Shown: positions 47,109 through 55,860, counted from the first letter of the stretch. The stretch is 64,000 nt of DNA from Flavobacteriaceae bacterium (GCA_002691645.1 NZIP01000027.1:144655-208654); one strand, 5' to 3'. Numbers and translations: made by a program. Notes: generated by a model not told the origin, from the sequence alone.

Positions 47109-48029
47109 ATGAGATTCATGATCAATTTTATTTTTTTGTGTCTTCTTGTTTTGTCTCTGCAAGTGAATGCACAAGAAACTACAGGGTCAAATAACAAAGA
47201 TTCGGAAAAACAACTTGATACCATTGGAGAGTCTATCGAAAATGGAGTAAATCAGTTCTTATATAAAAATGGAATCGTCCCTACGACGATTAGCTATCAC
47301 CCTAATGGAGAGGTGCTCATTTCCACGCAGTACTCAAAAGAAACTAAATCTCAGTATATGATTCTAGTTGACGATGTAACGCAAGATGAGCCAACTGTGG
47401 ATACCCTTAGTACAGTAAGACCAAATAGGTCTAAATTTTCTGATGACGGCGAATTTATCATTTATAATGAAATTGAAGATAAGGGAAAGAAGGGACAACA
47501 AACCTATTTGAGAAAATACAGTTCTTTAGGTCAAATGGAGCGAAAGCGAAACCTCAAGGAAGAACTCAATTTGGGAAGTCTTTACTATTTTTCAATGGAT
47601 AAGGATGGAATTTTTTATTACTATGCCTTTTTTGGCAGTACCAGCGATAAAAATGGAATTTACGCTTCAATGTGCTCTTCAGAGCCATGTACGGGAGCAA
47701 TTCCAATATATTTAGATACCGAAGAGCTCATCTATTTCTCTCCCTTGCGCATTGGTCGTAATATGTTGCTGATGGCCGTACAAGGAAAGAACGATTCACG
47801 TTTAAATGGAATTTATTTTGCCAGGTATAGAGATGGGAGATGGAGATTGCCTTTGAAAGTTCAGGGCCTTAGATATGGTTATAGTTTTGACTTTGTCAAC
47901 GACAACATCATTTCATATAAGGAGGCGGTCACTGGTAATGTCATTTTTGTACGACTTGATGAAATTCTAAAGGCATTTCCTGAAGATGCCTCCGAACGGA
48001 GAAGAAATCCACTAAATTTAAATCAGTAA
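47109..48029 (+). CDS. Secreted hypothetical protein, possible partial beta-propeller
   Basis: 306 residues with a clear signal peptide (to VNAQ). The body has repeated strand-turn patterns such as YHPNGEVLISTQYS, FSDDGEFIIYNEI and YYFSMDKDGIFYYYAFFG, recalling WD40/TolB-type PD40 blades, but too few for a full propeller by eye. Two Cys residues (MCSSEPC) may form a disulfide. I do not recognise the family. The C-terminus (RRNPLNLNQ) has no sorting domain. Confidence 0.72.
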   Translation: MRFMINFIFLCLLVLSLQVNAQETTGSNNKDSEKQLDTIGESIENGVNQFLYKNGIVPTTISYHPNGEVLISTQYSKETKSQYMILVDDVTQDEPTVDTLSTVRPNRSKFSDDGEFIIYNEIEDKGKKGQQTYLRKYSSLGQMERKRNLKEELNLGSLYYFSMDKDGIFYYYAFFGSTSDKNGIYASMCSSEPCTGAIPIYLDTEELIYFSPLRIGRNMLLMAVQGKNDSRLNGIYFARYRDGRWRLPLKVQGLRYGYSFDFVNDNIISYKEAVTGNVIFVRLDEILKAFPEDASERRRNPLNLNQ

Positions 48030-48067
48030 ATTTTTAAGTCTTATTTTTCTTAACTACTTTCATTAAA

Positions 48068-48352
48068 GTGAAGAAGAAAATTAGACTTACTTATTTATTT
48101 TTTACTCTATTCATAGGGATTTTAAGTGCACACTCTCTTGAGCACCAGACTTCAATGGACAGAGATTGTGTGGCGTGTCAACTTTGGTCTTCAGAGACTG
48201 AAATGGTGAATACTCCCTTTGAATTAGATGTGACATACGCAGTAGAAGAAATGATTTTGCTGCGCGATCTGCAAGGTCTTTATAAATCTTCGTTTTATTC
48301 TTCTCTACACGTCATTAATCCAAATGACCGTGGGCCACCAAGCCAAATTTGA
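48068..48352 (+). CDS. Small secreted protein with CxxC and terminal RGPP (DUF2946-like)
   Basis: 94 residues, GTG start, N-terminal signal (LTYLFFTLFIGILSAHS). The mature part has HQTSMDRDCVACQLW and a C-terminus ending NPNDRGPPSQI. The CxxC after the signal and a terminal R(G/A)PP are what I recall from DUF2946-like proteins encoded before metal-related TonB receptors. No receptor follows here. A gene for an Asp/Glu-rich lipoprotein lies 52 bases downstream. Confidence 0.6.
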   Translation: MKKKIRLTYLFFTLFIGILSAHSLEHQTSMDRDCVACQLWSSETEMVNTPFELDVTYAVEEMILLRDLQGLYKSSFYSSLHVINPNDRGPPSQI

Positions 48353-48404
48353 TTTCTAGCCCAAGTCTAACTTACATTTTTTTAAATTTTAAAACACATT
48401 CAAA

Positions 48405-48947
48405 ATGAAATCAAATTTCAAATACCTCCTTGTGGGGCTGCTTAGCGTTGTCATTATCTCATGTTCAAAAGACGACGACAGTCCAGAACCAATCAATGAA
48501 GAAGAAGTAATCACAACTATGACTGTTGTGCTTAATCCGGGAAATATTACCCTAAAGTCACAGGATTTAGATGGTGATGGGCCAAACGCACCAAATGTTA
48601 CTGTAAGTGGTAGTTTAAGTGCAAATACAACATATACTGGTTCTGTAACTTTTTTAAACGAACTCGAGAGCCCTGCTGAAGATATAACTGAAGAAGTTGA
48701 AGAAGAAGATGACAAGCATCAGGTGATATTCGTATCTTCTGGAGTTGCCCTTTCTGTATCAGACTTGAATACGGATGGAAATGGTAATGATTTAGGAACT
48801 CAATTTAGTTTAAGCACAGCTGCTGCTGGATCAGGAACTTTGAGAATTGTATTGCGTCATGAGCCTACTAAGCCAAATGATGGTACACTCGCTGGTGCTG
48901 GAGGCGAAACTGATATCGATGTCAGCTTTAATGTAACGGTTGAATAA
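48405..48947 (+). CDS. Surface lipoprotein with acidic linker (annotated in relatives as type 1 periplasmic binding fold)
   Basis: 180 residues. Lipobox IISC is followed by SKDDDSPEP; a Lys-Asp-Asp run soon after the Cys resembles the flavobacterial lipoprotein export signal, so surface exposure is likely. The mature domain is beta-rich (GNITLKSQDLDGDGPNAPNVTVSG, YTGSVTFLNELESPAEDITEE). I recall similar small proteins in flavobacteria named type 1 periplasmic binding fold, usually beside a TonB receptor, but no ligand is known. A hairpin terminator lies 24 bases past the stop. Confidence 0.75.
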   Translation: MKSNFKYLLVGLLSVVIISCSKDDDSPEPINEEEVITTMTVVLNPGNITLKSQDLDGDGPNAPNVTVSGSLSANTTYTGSVTFLNELESPAEDITEEVEEEDDKHQVIFVSSGVALSVSDLNTDGNGNDLGTQFSLSTAAAGSGTLRIVLRHEPTKPNDGTLAGAGGETDIDVSFNVTVE

Positions 48948-48964
48948 AAAATTCATTAACATAC

Positions 48965-49246
48965 TTATAAGAAAGCACCTTTTTTAGGTGCTTTTTTTGT
49001 CATATGTATCACTTTCATCACCAGGATAATGAGTAAAGGAATGGCCGTAATTGCATTGGCATAAATCACCGCGAGATCTTGAATTGTGAGCCCGTGAATG
49101 AACCAACAAATGGTTCCGCAAAACATAAGTCCAAAGGTCATAAGACTCAAGCTTTTGGTATCACGAGTACGAATTGTTTTTATGGCCTGTGGCAAGAAGG
49201 CTGAAGTGGTTAAGATAGCTGCAATAAATCCGAAATTCATATCCAA
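48965..49246 (-). CDS. SemiSWEET-type sugar transporter (PQ-loop/MtN3)
   Basis: 93 residues with three membrane helices, the size of a SemiSWEET half-transporter that works as a dimer. The PQ motif is in SAFLPQAIKTIRTRDTKSLS in the first helix and loop, and MFCGTICWFIHG lies in the second. These proteins move sugars down gradients. It is monocistronic; its last codons (KKAPKKGAFL) lie inside the hairpin that ends the convergent upstream gene. Confidence 0.9.
   Translation of the reverse strand: MDMNFGFIAAILTTSAFLPQAIKTIRTRDTKSLSLMTFGLMFCGTICWFIHGLTIQDLAVIYANAITAIPLLIILVMKVIHMTKKAPKKGAFL
48972..48994 (+). terminator. Intrinsic terminator overlapping the SemiSWEET 3' end
   Basis: AAAGCACCT / AGGTGCTTT with a T5 loop and a T-run to 48998, for the lipoprotein gene ending at 48947. 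The hairpin is inside the last codons of the opposite-strand SemiSWEET gene. The stem shares GCACCT with the terminator at 43654-43681. Confidence 0.78.
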
Positions 49247-49370
49247 AAAAGATAAAGGGTTCCTCTTTCAAATATCGGATATTCTCATTGGATTAAAATA
49301 TAGGAGTGTCATTATTGGAATGTCAACAAATTTATGCTTAATTTTTACCAACTAAGACTTAACTAAATAA

Positions 49371-50867
49371 ATGATTCCACTACTGCGTAAGGCTCAAAAC
49401 TATCTGGAGCGTAATTGTGTAAGATTTAAAGAAGAGGTATTTACTTATAGTGATTTATTAAGTCGCTCTCATTTTATCGCATCTTTTTTGTTGAAAGGTC
49501 AATCGCATGTAAATGGAGCGAGGATTGCCTATCTTGTGAATCCTGGTTTTGATTATGTCTCCATTCAATGGGGTATTTGGCGGGCAGGAGGAATCGCTGT
49601 TCCTTTATGTGTGAAGCATCCTGTTCCTTCACTGAGTTATGTGCTAAGTGACACTTCTGCATCTCACGTAATTTATAGTGCTGATTTTAAGACTACAATT
49701 CAAGACCTTGAAGCGCTTCATCAAGATATACCAATGACACATATAGCCAATTTAAATGCTGAGCTTTGTGAGTTACCTGAGGTACATTTAGATGAAGACG
49801 CCTTAATTCTTTACACTAGTGGTACTACAGGAAATCCTAAGGGAGTGGTTTTATCACACTCCAACTTAAATGCCCAAATCACTGCGCTTATTGAGGCTTG
49901 GAAATGGTCGAACAATGACACTATTCTCAATGTATTGCCCTTACACCATATTCACGGAATTGTAAATGCGATGCTCTGTCCGTTATATATCGGTGCTGAA
50001 GTGGTTTTTGTAGATCGATTTACGCCAAAGAATGTTTTTGCTGTCTTTTTAAGTGGAAAGATTAATGTATTTATGGCTGTGCCTACCATTTATTTTAAAC
50101 TCATTGCTTTTTATGAAGAATTATCGTCTAAAGAGCAAAAGGGTGTTAGTGCTGTTTTAAAGCAGTTTCGTTTGATGGTCTCTGGTTCGGCTGCCTTGCC
50201 TGTTTCTGTGCTTGAAAAATGGAAAAAAATTAGTTCGCATACTTTACTTGAGCGCTACGGAATGACCGAAATAGGAATGGCCATTAGCAACCCTTACGAT
50301 GGAGAACGAAGACCAGGACATATCGGGCAGGCTTTACCTGGGGTTTCTGTAATAATTGTTAAAGAAAACGGTGATGAGGTCGTGCCCGGAGCTCAAGGTG
50401 AGATCTTAGTCAAAGGAGCAAATGTCTTTTCTAGATACTGGAACAAGAAAGAGGCCACTGCGAAAGGATTTACACAAGACGGATGGTTCAAAACAGGTGA
50501 CATGGCTGTTTTAGACAAGGGTTATTTTCGCATTTTAGGCAGAAATTCAGTGGATATTATCAAATCTGGAGGCTATAAAATCTCAGCCTTGGAGATTGAA
50601 GAAGTACTTCGAAAATATCAGGGAATCAATGAGTGTGCTGTAGTTGGAATTCCCGATGATGAGTGGGGTGAACTAATTGCGGCGAGTCTGATCTTAGAAA
50701 AAGAGACTGAAATAGATTTGAAAGCTCTTGACAATTGGTTGAGGTCTCGCATACCTTCTTATAAATTACCGAGACATTATATTTTTCAGGAGGATTTACC
50801 TCGTAATGTTTTAGGTAAGGTGACCAAAAACGTATTGAAACAAATTATAAAAGATCAAATCAATTAA
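49371..50867 (+). CDS. matB: Malonyl-CoA synthetase (MatB-like acyl-CoA ligase)
   Basis: 498 residues of the ANL superfamily: P-loop LYTSGTTGNPKGVVLSH, LPLHHIHGIVNAM, MAVPTIYFKL, and ERYGMTEIGMAISNPYDGERRPGHIG, the last being the form typical of MatB malonyl-CoA synthetases. The adenylation/thioester hinge GWFKTGDMAVL and the C-terminal catalytic Lys (LPRNVLGKVTKN) are present. Expected reaction: malonate + CoA + ATP to malonyl-CoA. Directly downstream (3 and 14-base-overlap spacing) are MadL and MadM malonate transporter genes, which strongly supports this specificity. Confidence 0.9.
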   Translation: MIPLLRKAQNYLERNCVRFKEEVFTYSDLLSRSHFIASFLLKGQSHVNGARIAYLVNPGFDYVSIQWGIWRAGGIAVPLCVKHPVPSLSYVLSDTSASHVIYSADFKTTIQDLEALHQDIPMTHIANLNAELCELPEVHLDEDALILYTSGTTGNPKGVVLSHSNLNAQITALIEAWKWSNNDTILNVLPLHHIHGIVNAMLCPLYIGAEVVFVDRFTPKNVFAVFLSGKINVFMAVPTIYFKLIAFYEELSSKEQKGVSAVLKQFRLMVSGSAALPVSVLEKWKKISSHTLLERYGMTEIGMAISNPYDGERRPGHIGQALPGVSVIIVKENGDEVVPGAQGEILVKGANVFSRYWNKKEATAKGFTQDGWFKTGDMAVLDKGYFRILGRNSVDIIKSGGYKISALEIEEVLRKYQGINECAVVGIPDDEWGELIAASLILEKETEIDLKALDNWLRSRIPSYKLPRHYIFQEDLPRNVLGKVTKNVLKQIIKDQIN

Positions 50868-50870
50868 GGA

Positions 50871-51257
50871 ATGAAAATTTACGGCGTAGGATTATTGGCC
50901 TTTTGTTTTTTAGTAGGAAAACTTCTGGGACTGGGTTTGGGAAGACTCATCAATCTCAGTAATGATGTTGGAGGTGTAGGTTTTGCAATGTTGCTGCTTA
51001 TTGTGCTCAGTGGCTATATGCGAAAAAAACAATGGATTGACGAAAAGGAAATCACAGGTATAACATTTTGGAGTGCGATGTACATTCCTGTAATTATCGC
51101 CATGGCTGCAAGCTTAAATGCAAAGGCGGCTTATTCTGCAGGATGGTTAGCTATTGCCGCTGGCGCATTGACTACTCTGGTTGGATTTATTCTGGTTCCT
51201 TTAATTGCTAAGATTGGCCCTGCTCCAAAACATATAGAAGAAGATGGAAGTAATTGA
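50871..51257 (+). CDS. madL: Malonate transporter subunit MadL
   Basis: 128 residues with about four membrane helices, the usual MadL size. Its N-terminal MKIYGVGLLAFCFLVGKLLGLGLGRLI and DVGGVGFAMLLLIVLSGYM match the conserved MadL start. It works with MadM in sodium- or proton-driven malonate uptake. The gene overlaps madM by 14 bases and starts 3 bases after the acyl-CoA synthetase gene. Confidence 0.88.
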   Translation: MKIYGVGLLAFCFLVGKLLGLGLGRLINLSNDVGGVGFAMLLLIVLSGYMRKKQWIDEKEITGITFWSAMYIPVIIAMAASLNAKAAYSAGWLAIAAGALTTLVGFILVPLIAKIGPAPKHIEEDGSN

Positions 51258-51987
51258 TCAATTATTGGCAAAAAACGGTTTGATCTTCGCCTTTTTATTG
51301 GTGGGATTGCTGATTTATTTTTCCTATGCTATTTCTAAATACCTATTTAAAGGAAGGATTCCAGGAGTTGCTATTGCTGTTTTGTCCGCTCTGGTGTTGG
51401 CTTTTTTTGGAGGAGAAAAAGGTATAGCAGACTATCCTGTTTTTGCTGGTTTAGCGATTTTAGGCAGTTCGATGTTTAGAGATTTTACGGTTGTGGCTAC
51501 CGCTATGGGAGCACAACTATCAAAAATTAAAGCTGCTGGTGTGGCAGGAGTGGTAGCCCTTTTTGCAGGAGTAATTGTCACATTTTATGTGGGTGCCATA
51601 TTGGCTTATTTTATGGGGTACACCGATGTTAAAAGTATGGCGACCATAGGTGCAGGAGCTTGTACCTACATCGTGGGTCCTGTTACAGGATCTGCATTAG
51701 GCGTGAGTTCAGATGTTATTGCAATTTCAATAGCTGCAGGTGTTGTAAAGACTATTGTCGCTACTATTGGCACTCCTCTTTTGGCGAAATATATGAAGTT
51801 GGATAATGCCAAAACTGCTTTGGTTTTCGGAGGGCTCATAGGAACTACAAGTGGAGTGACTGCCGGATTGGCTGCGACCAATCCAAAACTTGTGCCTTAT
51901 GGTGCATTTACGGCTACCTTTTATACCGGATTAGGATGCCTTTTATGTCCATCGATATTATTTATTATATTAACATGGTTTTTTTAA
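51244..51987 (+). CDS. madM: Malonate transporter subunit MadM
   Basis: 247 residues and about seven or eight membrane helices. Conserved stretches such as GLIFAFLLVGLLIYFSYAIS, LVLAFFGGEKGIADYPVFAG, SSMFRDFTVVATAMGA, GACTYIVGPVTGSALG and GLIGTTSGVTAGLAATNPKL are those of MadM. Together with MadL it imports malonate, which the first gene of the operon can activate to malonyl-CoA. No malonyl-CoA decarboxylase gene is seen in this window, so malonyl-CoA may enter fatty acid synthesis directly. Confidence 0.9.
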   Translation: MEVIDQLLAKNGLIFAFLLVGLLIYFSYAISKYLFKGRIPGVAIAVLSALVLAFFGGEKGIADYPVFAGLAILGSSMFRDFTVVATAMGAQLSKIKAAGVAGVVALFAGVIVTFYVGAILAYFMGYTDVKSMATIGAGACTYIVGPVTGSALGVSSDVIAISIAAGVVKTIVATIGTPLLAKYMKLDNAKTALVFGGLIGTTSGVTAGLAATNPKLVPYGAFTATFYTGLGCLLCPSILFIILTWFF

Positions 51988-51997
51988 AGAACAACAA

Positions 51998-52810
51998 ATG
52001 AATTCAAGACGAAAATTTATAGGTAAGATCGCAGGTGCATCTGCCTTGTTATCCAGCACAACTTCAGTTAAAGCCAGTGTAGATTTACTGACACAACCAG
52101 TGCTTCCAAGTTTAGAAGGACGTAAAATTCTTTTCACCTATGGAGGATGGGATGGTCATGAGCCCAAAAAATTCAGAGATTATCTAAGCCCGTGGTTAAG
52201 AGAAGAAGGTGCTGAAGTTTTATTGTTTGACAATCTCGATTGTTATTCTGACGAGTCTTTGATGAAAGAAATCGATTTGGTGATACAAATTTTCACCATG
52301 TCAGAAATTACAAAAGGACAGGAAAAAGGCCTGCTAAAGGCGGTTAAAGAAAATGGAACAGGCATGGCTGGATGGCACGGTGGTATGGGTGATGCATTTC
52401 GTGTAAACACCGAGTATCAATATATGGTCGGTGGTCAATGGGTATCTCATCCAGGTGGAAATATTGATTATAAAGTTTCTATTAGTGCTAATGACGATCC
52501 AATAACCAGAGGCTTAAGTGATTTTCAGATGACCTCGGAGCAGTATTATATGCATATAGACCCTAACTGTAATGTATTGGCTACTACCCGTTTTAATGAA
52601 GAACATGACCCTTGGATTAACGGTTGTACTATGCCCGTTATATGGAAAAAATCCTATGGTAAAGGTCGAATATTTTACACCTCTTTAGGGCATAATTTAG
52701 CGCATGTTATCGATCAGCCTTCGGGAATGACTATTATCAAACGTGGAATTCAGTGGGCGAGTGCGAGTAAATATTTGCCTATGGAATCGTGGGTTACTCC
52801 TAAATACTAA
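51998..52810 (+). CDS. ThuA-like (class I glutamine amidotransferase-like) secreted protein
   Basis: 270 residues. The N-terminus (MNSRRKFIGKIAGASALLSS) is a Tat-type signal. The ThuA-like fold is shown by KILFTYGGWDGHEPKKF, GTGMAGWHGGMGDAFR, YQYMVGGQWVSHPGG, TSEQYYMHIDP and GKGRIFYTSLGHN. ThuA proteins belong to the glutamine amidotransferase superfamily and appear in sugar-related clusters; activity is mostly unknown. It is 10 bases after madM and 8 before the creatininase-like gene, so it is probably in the malonate operon. Confidence 0.87.
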   Translation: MNSRRKFIGKIAGASALLSSTTSVKASVDLLTQPVLPSLEGRKILFTYGGWDGHEPKKFRDYLSPWLREEGAEVLLFDNLDCYSDESLMKEIDLVIQIFTMSEITKGQEKGLLKAVKENGTGMAGWHGGMGDAFRVNTEYQYMVGGQWVSHPGGNIDYKVSISANDDPITRGLSDFQMTSEQYYMHIDPNCNVLATTRFNEEHDPWINGCTMPVIWKKSYGKGRIFYTSLGHNLAHVIDQPSGMTIIKRGIQWASASKYLPMESWVTPKY

Positions 52811-52818
52811 AAATTGTT

Positions 52819-53586
52819 GTGATTCGCCCTTATTTACTTTCTGAAACCAATTTTGAATTTCTTCAGAAGCACAAATATGAATTGGCCATTTTACCTTGGG
52901 GTGCTACTGAGGCTCACAACTTTCATTTGCCTTATGGTACGGATAATTATCAAGTAGAAGCTATAGCTGAGGAATCTGCTCGATTGGCTTGGAAAAATAA
53001 TGTCAATCTTGTCGTGCTGCCTAATATACCATTCGGAGTTAATACGGGGCAGTCAGACATTTATTTAGACATGAATTTAAATCCAAGTACACTGCTCATT
53101 ATTTTAAAGGATTTAATTACAGTCTTAAATCGACAAGGTTTAAAAAAGCTTATTCTTTTGAATGGTCATGGAGGAAATAATTTTAAGCCTCTGCTTAGAG
53201 AATTAGGCTATGAATTTCCCGAAATGTTTTTGAGCTTATGTAATTGGTTTCAAGTTCCTGATAAGACCTTGTATTTTGAAAATCCAGGAGATCATGCCGA
53301 TGAGATGGAGACCAGTCTGATGCTTCATCTACACGCTGATTTAATTCTTGATCTCAGTAAATGGGGCGGTGGAAAATCAAAAAAGCATCGAGTGGAGGCC
53401 ATTTCTTCATCTTGGGCGTGGTCAGAGCGCAAGTGGTCTCAGGTAACCAAAGACACAGGAGTTGGAGACCCTTCAAAATCGAGCAAAGAAAAAGGTTCTC
53501 AAATGTTTACTGAACTGACCAAAAAACTGGCTGGTTTTTATGCTGAGGTTGACGCTTTAAATCTAGAAGATCAGTATACAGATTAG
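52819..53586 (+). CDS. Creatininase-family amidohydrolase
   Basis: 255 residues, GTG start, no signal peptide. Metal-binding family motifs: ILPWGATEAHNFHLPYGTDNY (Glu, His, Asp), LLNGHGGNNFKPLL and GDHADEMETSLMLHL. Members hydrolyse cyclic or linear amides, such as creatinine or formamidopyrimidines. The substrate here is unknown. The gene is last in the operon with malonate uptake and a ThuA-like protein, so its product chemistry may connect to a malonate-containing amide, an inference. Confidence 0.87.
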   Translation: MIRPYLLSETNFEFLQKHKYELAILPWGATEAHNFHLPYGTDNYQVEAIAEESARLAWKNNVNLVVLPNIPFGVNTGQSDIYLDMNLNPSTLLIILKDLITVLNRQGLKKLILLNGHGGNNFKPLLRELGYEFPEMFLSLCNWFQVPDKTLYFENPGDHADEMETSLMLHLHADLILDLSKWGGGKSKKHRVEAISSSWAWSERKWSQVTKDTGVGDPSKSSKEKGSQMFTELTKKLAGFYAEVDALNLEDQYTD

Positions 53587-53588
53587 GC

Positions 53589-54878
53589 TTATTTCAAGAG
53601 TTCTGCATAGCGCTTAGCCATGGCTTCTAAATCGATACCAAGAACGTTTTTATGTTTATCGAGCACTTTTTGTTTTAATTGCTCATCTAGTTGTTCAAAT
53701 CCGATTTGAGCACCTAATACAAATCCTGTAATTGCTGCTACTGTATCGTTGTCTCTTCCGTAGTTAACTGCAAATTCAACTCCTTTATTAAAATCTCCTT
53801 CTGCGAAGGCTAGACTGGCAATTAATATTTGCCATATTTCTGCGGCGTGAAATGCTATTGCTCTTTGATTTGTGTCCAGAAAACGATACATCTCTTTTTG
53901 AATGATCCAGTCTTTTAATTCGTAAGGATAATTTTTAGGAATTGAACGAATTAGACTTTGGTAAGCCGCACTACCTGTGCTAGGAATTTCTTCAAGTCTT
54001 GCATTTCGGGCACTATTCTGTGTGTTAAGAAGAATATCTTGAGCAATTCGACCTACCAGTCTTGAATCTTGAAATCGCATAGGGTCGACGAAATAAAGGC
54101 TGTTTAACAGACTATCAGCACTGTGAATTCGAAAGGCATTAAACGACAAACTCGAAACGAGCCCGCTGATATCTTTGGCATAGCCCTGGTCGAAAAGTGC
54201 ATGCTCGTAGGCTTTAGTGTAGGCTTCTTCTGCATCTTTTGAAATCATCGCTAATGTCGAACTATACAACATTCCTGCGCATGACATCTCACCTCCGTAG
54301 AATCGGTCTTTGGCAAGCATATATTCTTCTGGGCCTTTTAGGTAGGCGCGACTCACTCTGGCCCACTCCTTAATCCAATCAATTTGCTCGATAGGATGTT
54401 CGAGCTCATCAATAGAACTGCTGGAATTTTTTTGCTTTAGCAGCTCTAGACTTTTTTCGTAATAACTGTTGATGAAGGTGGAGAAATTAACTGGGTTGGG
54501 CTTGAAATTTTCAAAATAGTGTAGCATTAAAAGCTTCCATCTTGTGTCGTCTGTGCTTGATCCTGCCGGTAGATTATGGTCCCAAGTTCCCTCTGGCGAC
54601 TGTATGCGAATCGCGGGAGTTAGGGTACTAATGTATCCATAGGTTTTGTAAATATCTTCTCTGTTCCACATTTCAGTGCTTGCTCCCATAGCATCACCAA
54701 TGGCAGATCCTACAAGGGCGCCCAGAATTTGATCATAATTCAAAGCGCTTGTATTAATCTCTTTTTTTAGTCTATTTGGTTCGGGAATAAGTAGTTGATT
54801 TTCGTTCTTGCTCTTACACGATATGATCAGAAGTAGTCCGATACTTAAAATTAATTTTTTATGCAGTGATGAGGTCAT
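53589..54878 (-). CDS. ADP-ribosylglycohydrolase-family lipoprotein
   Basis: 429 residues. The signal and lipobox (IISC) indicate export, unusual for this mainly cytoplasmic family. Family motifs: GALVGSAIGDAMGASTE, SSTDDTRWKLLML with metal-binding Ser/Asp/Asp, and NYGRDNDTVAAITGFVLGA with the second Asp pair. It may remove ADP-ribose from proteins or act on related N- or O-glycosides. Its start overlaps the preceding kinase gene by 20 bases. Convergent with the creatininase gene with only 2 bases between. Confidence 0.88.
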   Translation of the reverse strand: MTSSLHKKLILSIGLLLIISCKSKNENQLLIPEPNRLKKEINTSALNYDQILGALVGSAIGDAMGASTEMWNREDIYKTYGYISTLTPAIRIQSPEGTWDHNLPAGSSTDDTRWKLLMLHYFENFKPNPVNFSTFINSYYEKSLELLKQKNSSSSIDELEHPIEQIDWIKEWARVSRAYLKGPEEYMLAKDRFYGGEMSCAGMLYSSTLAMISKDAEEAYTKAYEHALFDQGYAKDISGLVSSLSFNAFRIHSADSLLNSLYFVDPMRFQDSRLVGRIAQDILLNTQNSARNARLEEIPSTGSAAYQSLIRSIPKNYPYELKDWIIQKEMYRFLDTNQRAIAFHAAEIWQILIASLAFAEGDFNKGVEFAVNYGRDNDTVAAITGFVLGAQIGFEQLDEQLKQKVLDKHKNVLGIDLEAMAKRYAELLK

Positions 54879-55860
54879 AGGCGATGTCTAGTAATTCTTT
54901 TTTTTCTTGAATGCTTCGTTCTAAAGGGAGTTGTGCTAGTCCGATTAGTCTTCTGCTCATTTCTATTCCAGCAATTTTTCGAACCAAGAGTTTATCGGCA
55001 TAAGCTTTATAATGCTCTAGAATATTGCTAAGGTGTTTTATTGAAGATGAAGCCATAATAAAATGAGCGCCCATTACACCGAGGTCGAATTCAGCGAATC
55101 CTTTAAAACTGAACTCGGGGTCAATGATGTACGTCTTCTGATTGACAGAGAGCCAACTTCCTGGATAGTAGTCTCCATGGATTAGGGTATTTCCTGTGTC
55201 TGATAAGTATAGGTCTCCTATTTCATCTACGTTTTTTTGCAGGCTTAGATTGTGTTTAAAGGGTTTTGCTAGTGCCGCTAATCCCTCTTGAATATCATTT
55301 AAGTCGAAACCGTTTTCTACAAAAGGCAGTGCAAATATGTGTTGGTGATTAAGCGCCTTGAGCTCTTTGTTTTTAGGAAAAGTATTAAGGGACTCTGTTT
55401 GATGAATATCTCTAGCATAAGTGCAAAGTGGAGAAATTAACTTTTGTATTTCACTGTTGTTTTTATAAATAGAAGTACAATCTGTTGCTGAACCAAGATC
55501 AGACAAAATTAGCAGGTGATTCTCAGGATCGTAAGCTAATATTTTTGGAAGGTAATGGCGTTCACCTTGAAGGCTTAATGCTCTATAGAAACTGTATTCT
55601 GTATGAATGCGATCTAATGGAGCTTCAATGTCTTGATATTTCTGTACAAAGGGTCTGGATTGTTTTAATATGAATGATTGTCTGTCTGTTTTAATTCTCA
55701 ACACGACATTCATATTGCCTTCACCAGCTATATCTGAAGAAAGAATGTGTTCATCGTCACTTAACACTTTTTGAACTACAGTGAGGTTTTCAATAAGATC
55801 TAACGGAGTGTTTTTGTCTATAAAAGTGAGCATACTTGCAAGGGTTAAGAAACGATTCAT
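54859..55860 (-). CDS. APH-type phosphotransferase, methylthioribose kinase-like
   Basis: 333 residues, cytoplasmic; a second Met at residue 10 is a possible start. Kinase-like motifs: GEGNMNVVLRIKTDRQSFILKQSRP (N-lobe and Lys), LIHGDYYPGSWLSV (catalytic HGD) and YIIDPEFSFKGFAEFDLG (metal Asp). The DPEFSF/FDLG form recalls 5-methylthioribose kinase, but ribose-, choline- or other small-molecule kinases are possible. It is first in a two-gene operon with the exported ADP-ribosylglycohydrolase-like protein, hinting at salvage of a ribose product. Confidence 0.82.
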   Translation of the reverse strand: MNRFLTLASMLTFIDKNTPLDLIENLTVVQKVLSDDEHILSSDIAGEGNMNVVLRIKTDRQSFILKQSRPFVQKYQDIEAPLDRIHTEYSFYRALSLQGERHYLPKILAYDPENHLLILSDLGSATDCTSIYKNNSEIQKLISPLCTYARDIHQTESLNTFPKNKELKALNHQHIFALPFVENGFDLNDIQEGLAALAKPFKHNLSLQKNVDEIGDLYLSDTGNTLIHGDYYPGSWLSVNQKTYIIDPEFSFKGFAEFDLGVMGAHFIMASSSIKHLSNILEHYKAYADKLLVRKIAGIEMSRRLIGLAQLPLERSIQEKKELLDIAYDLITA

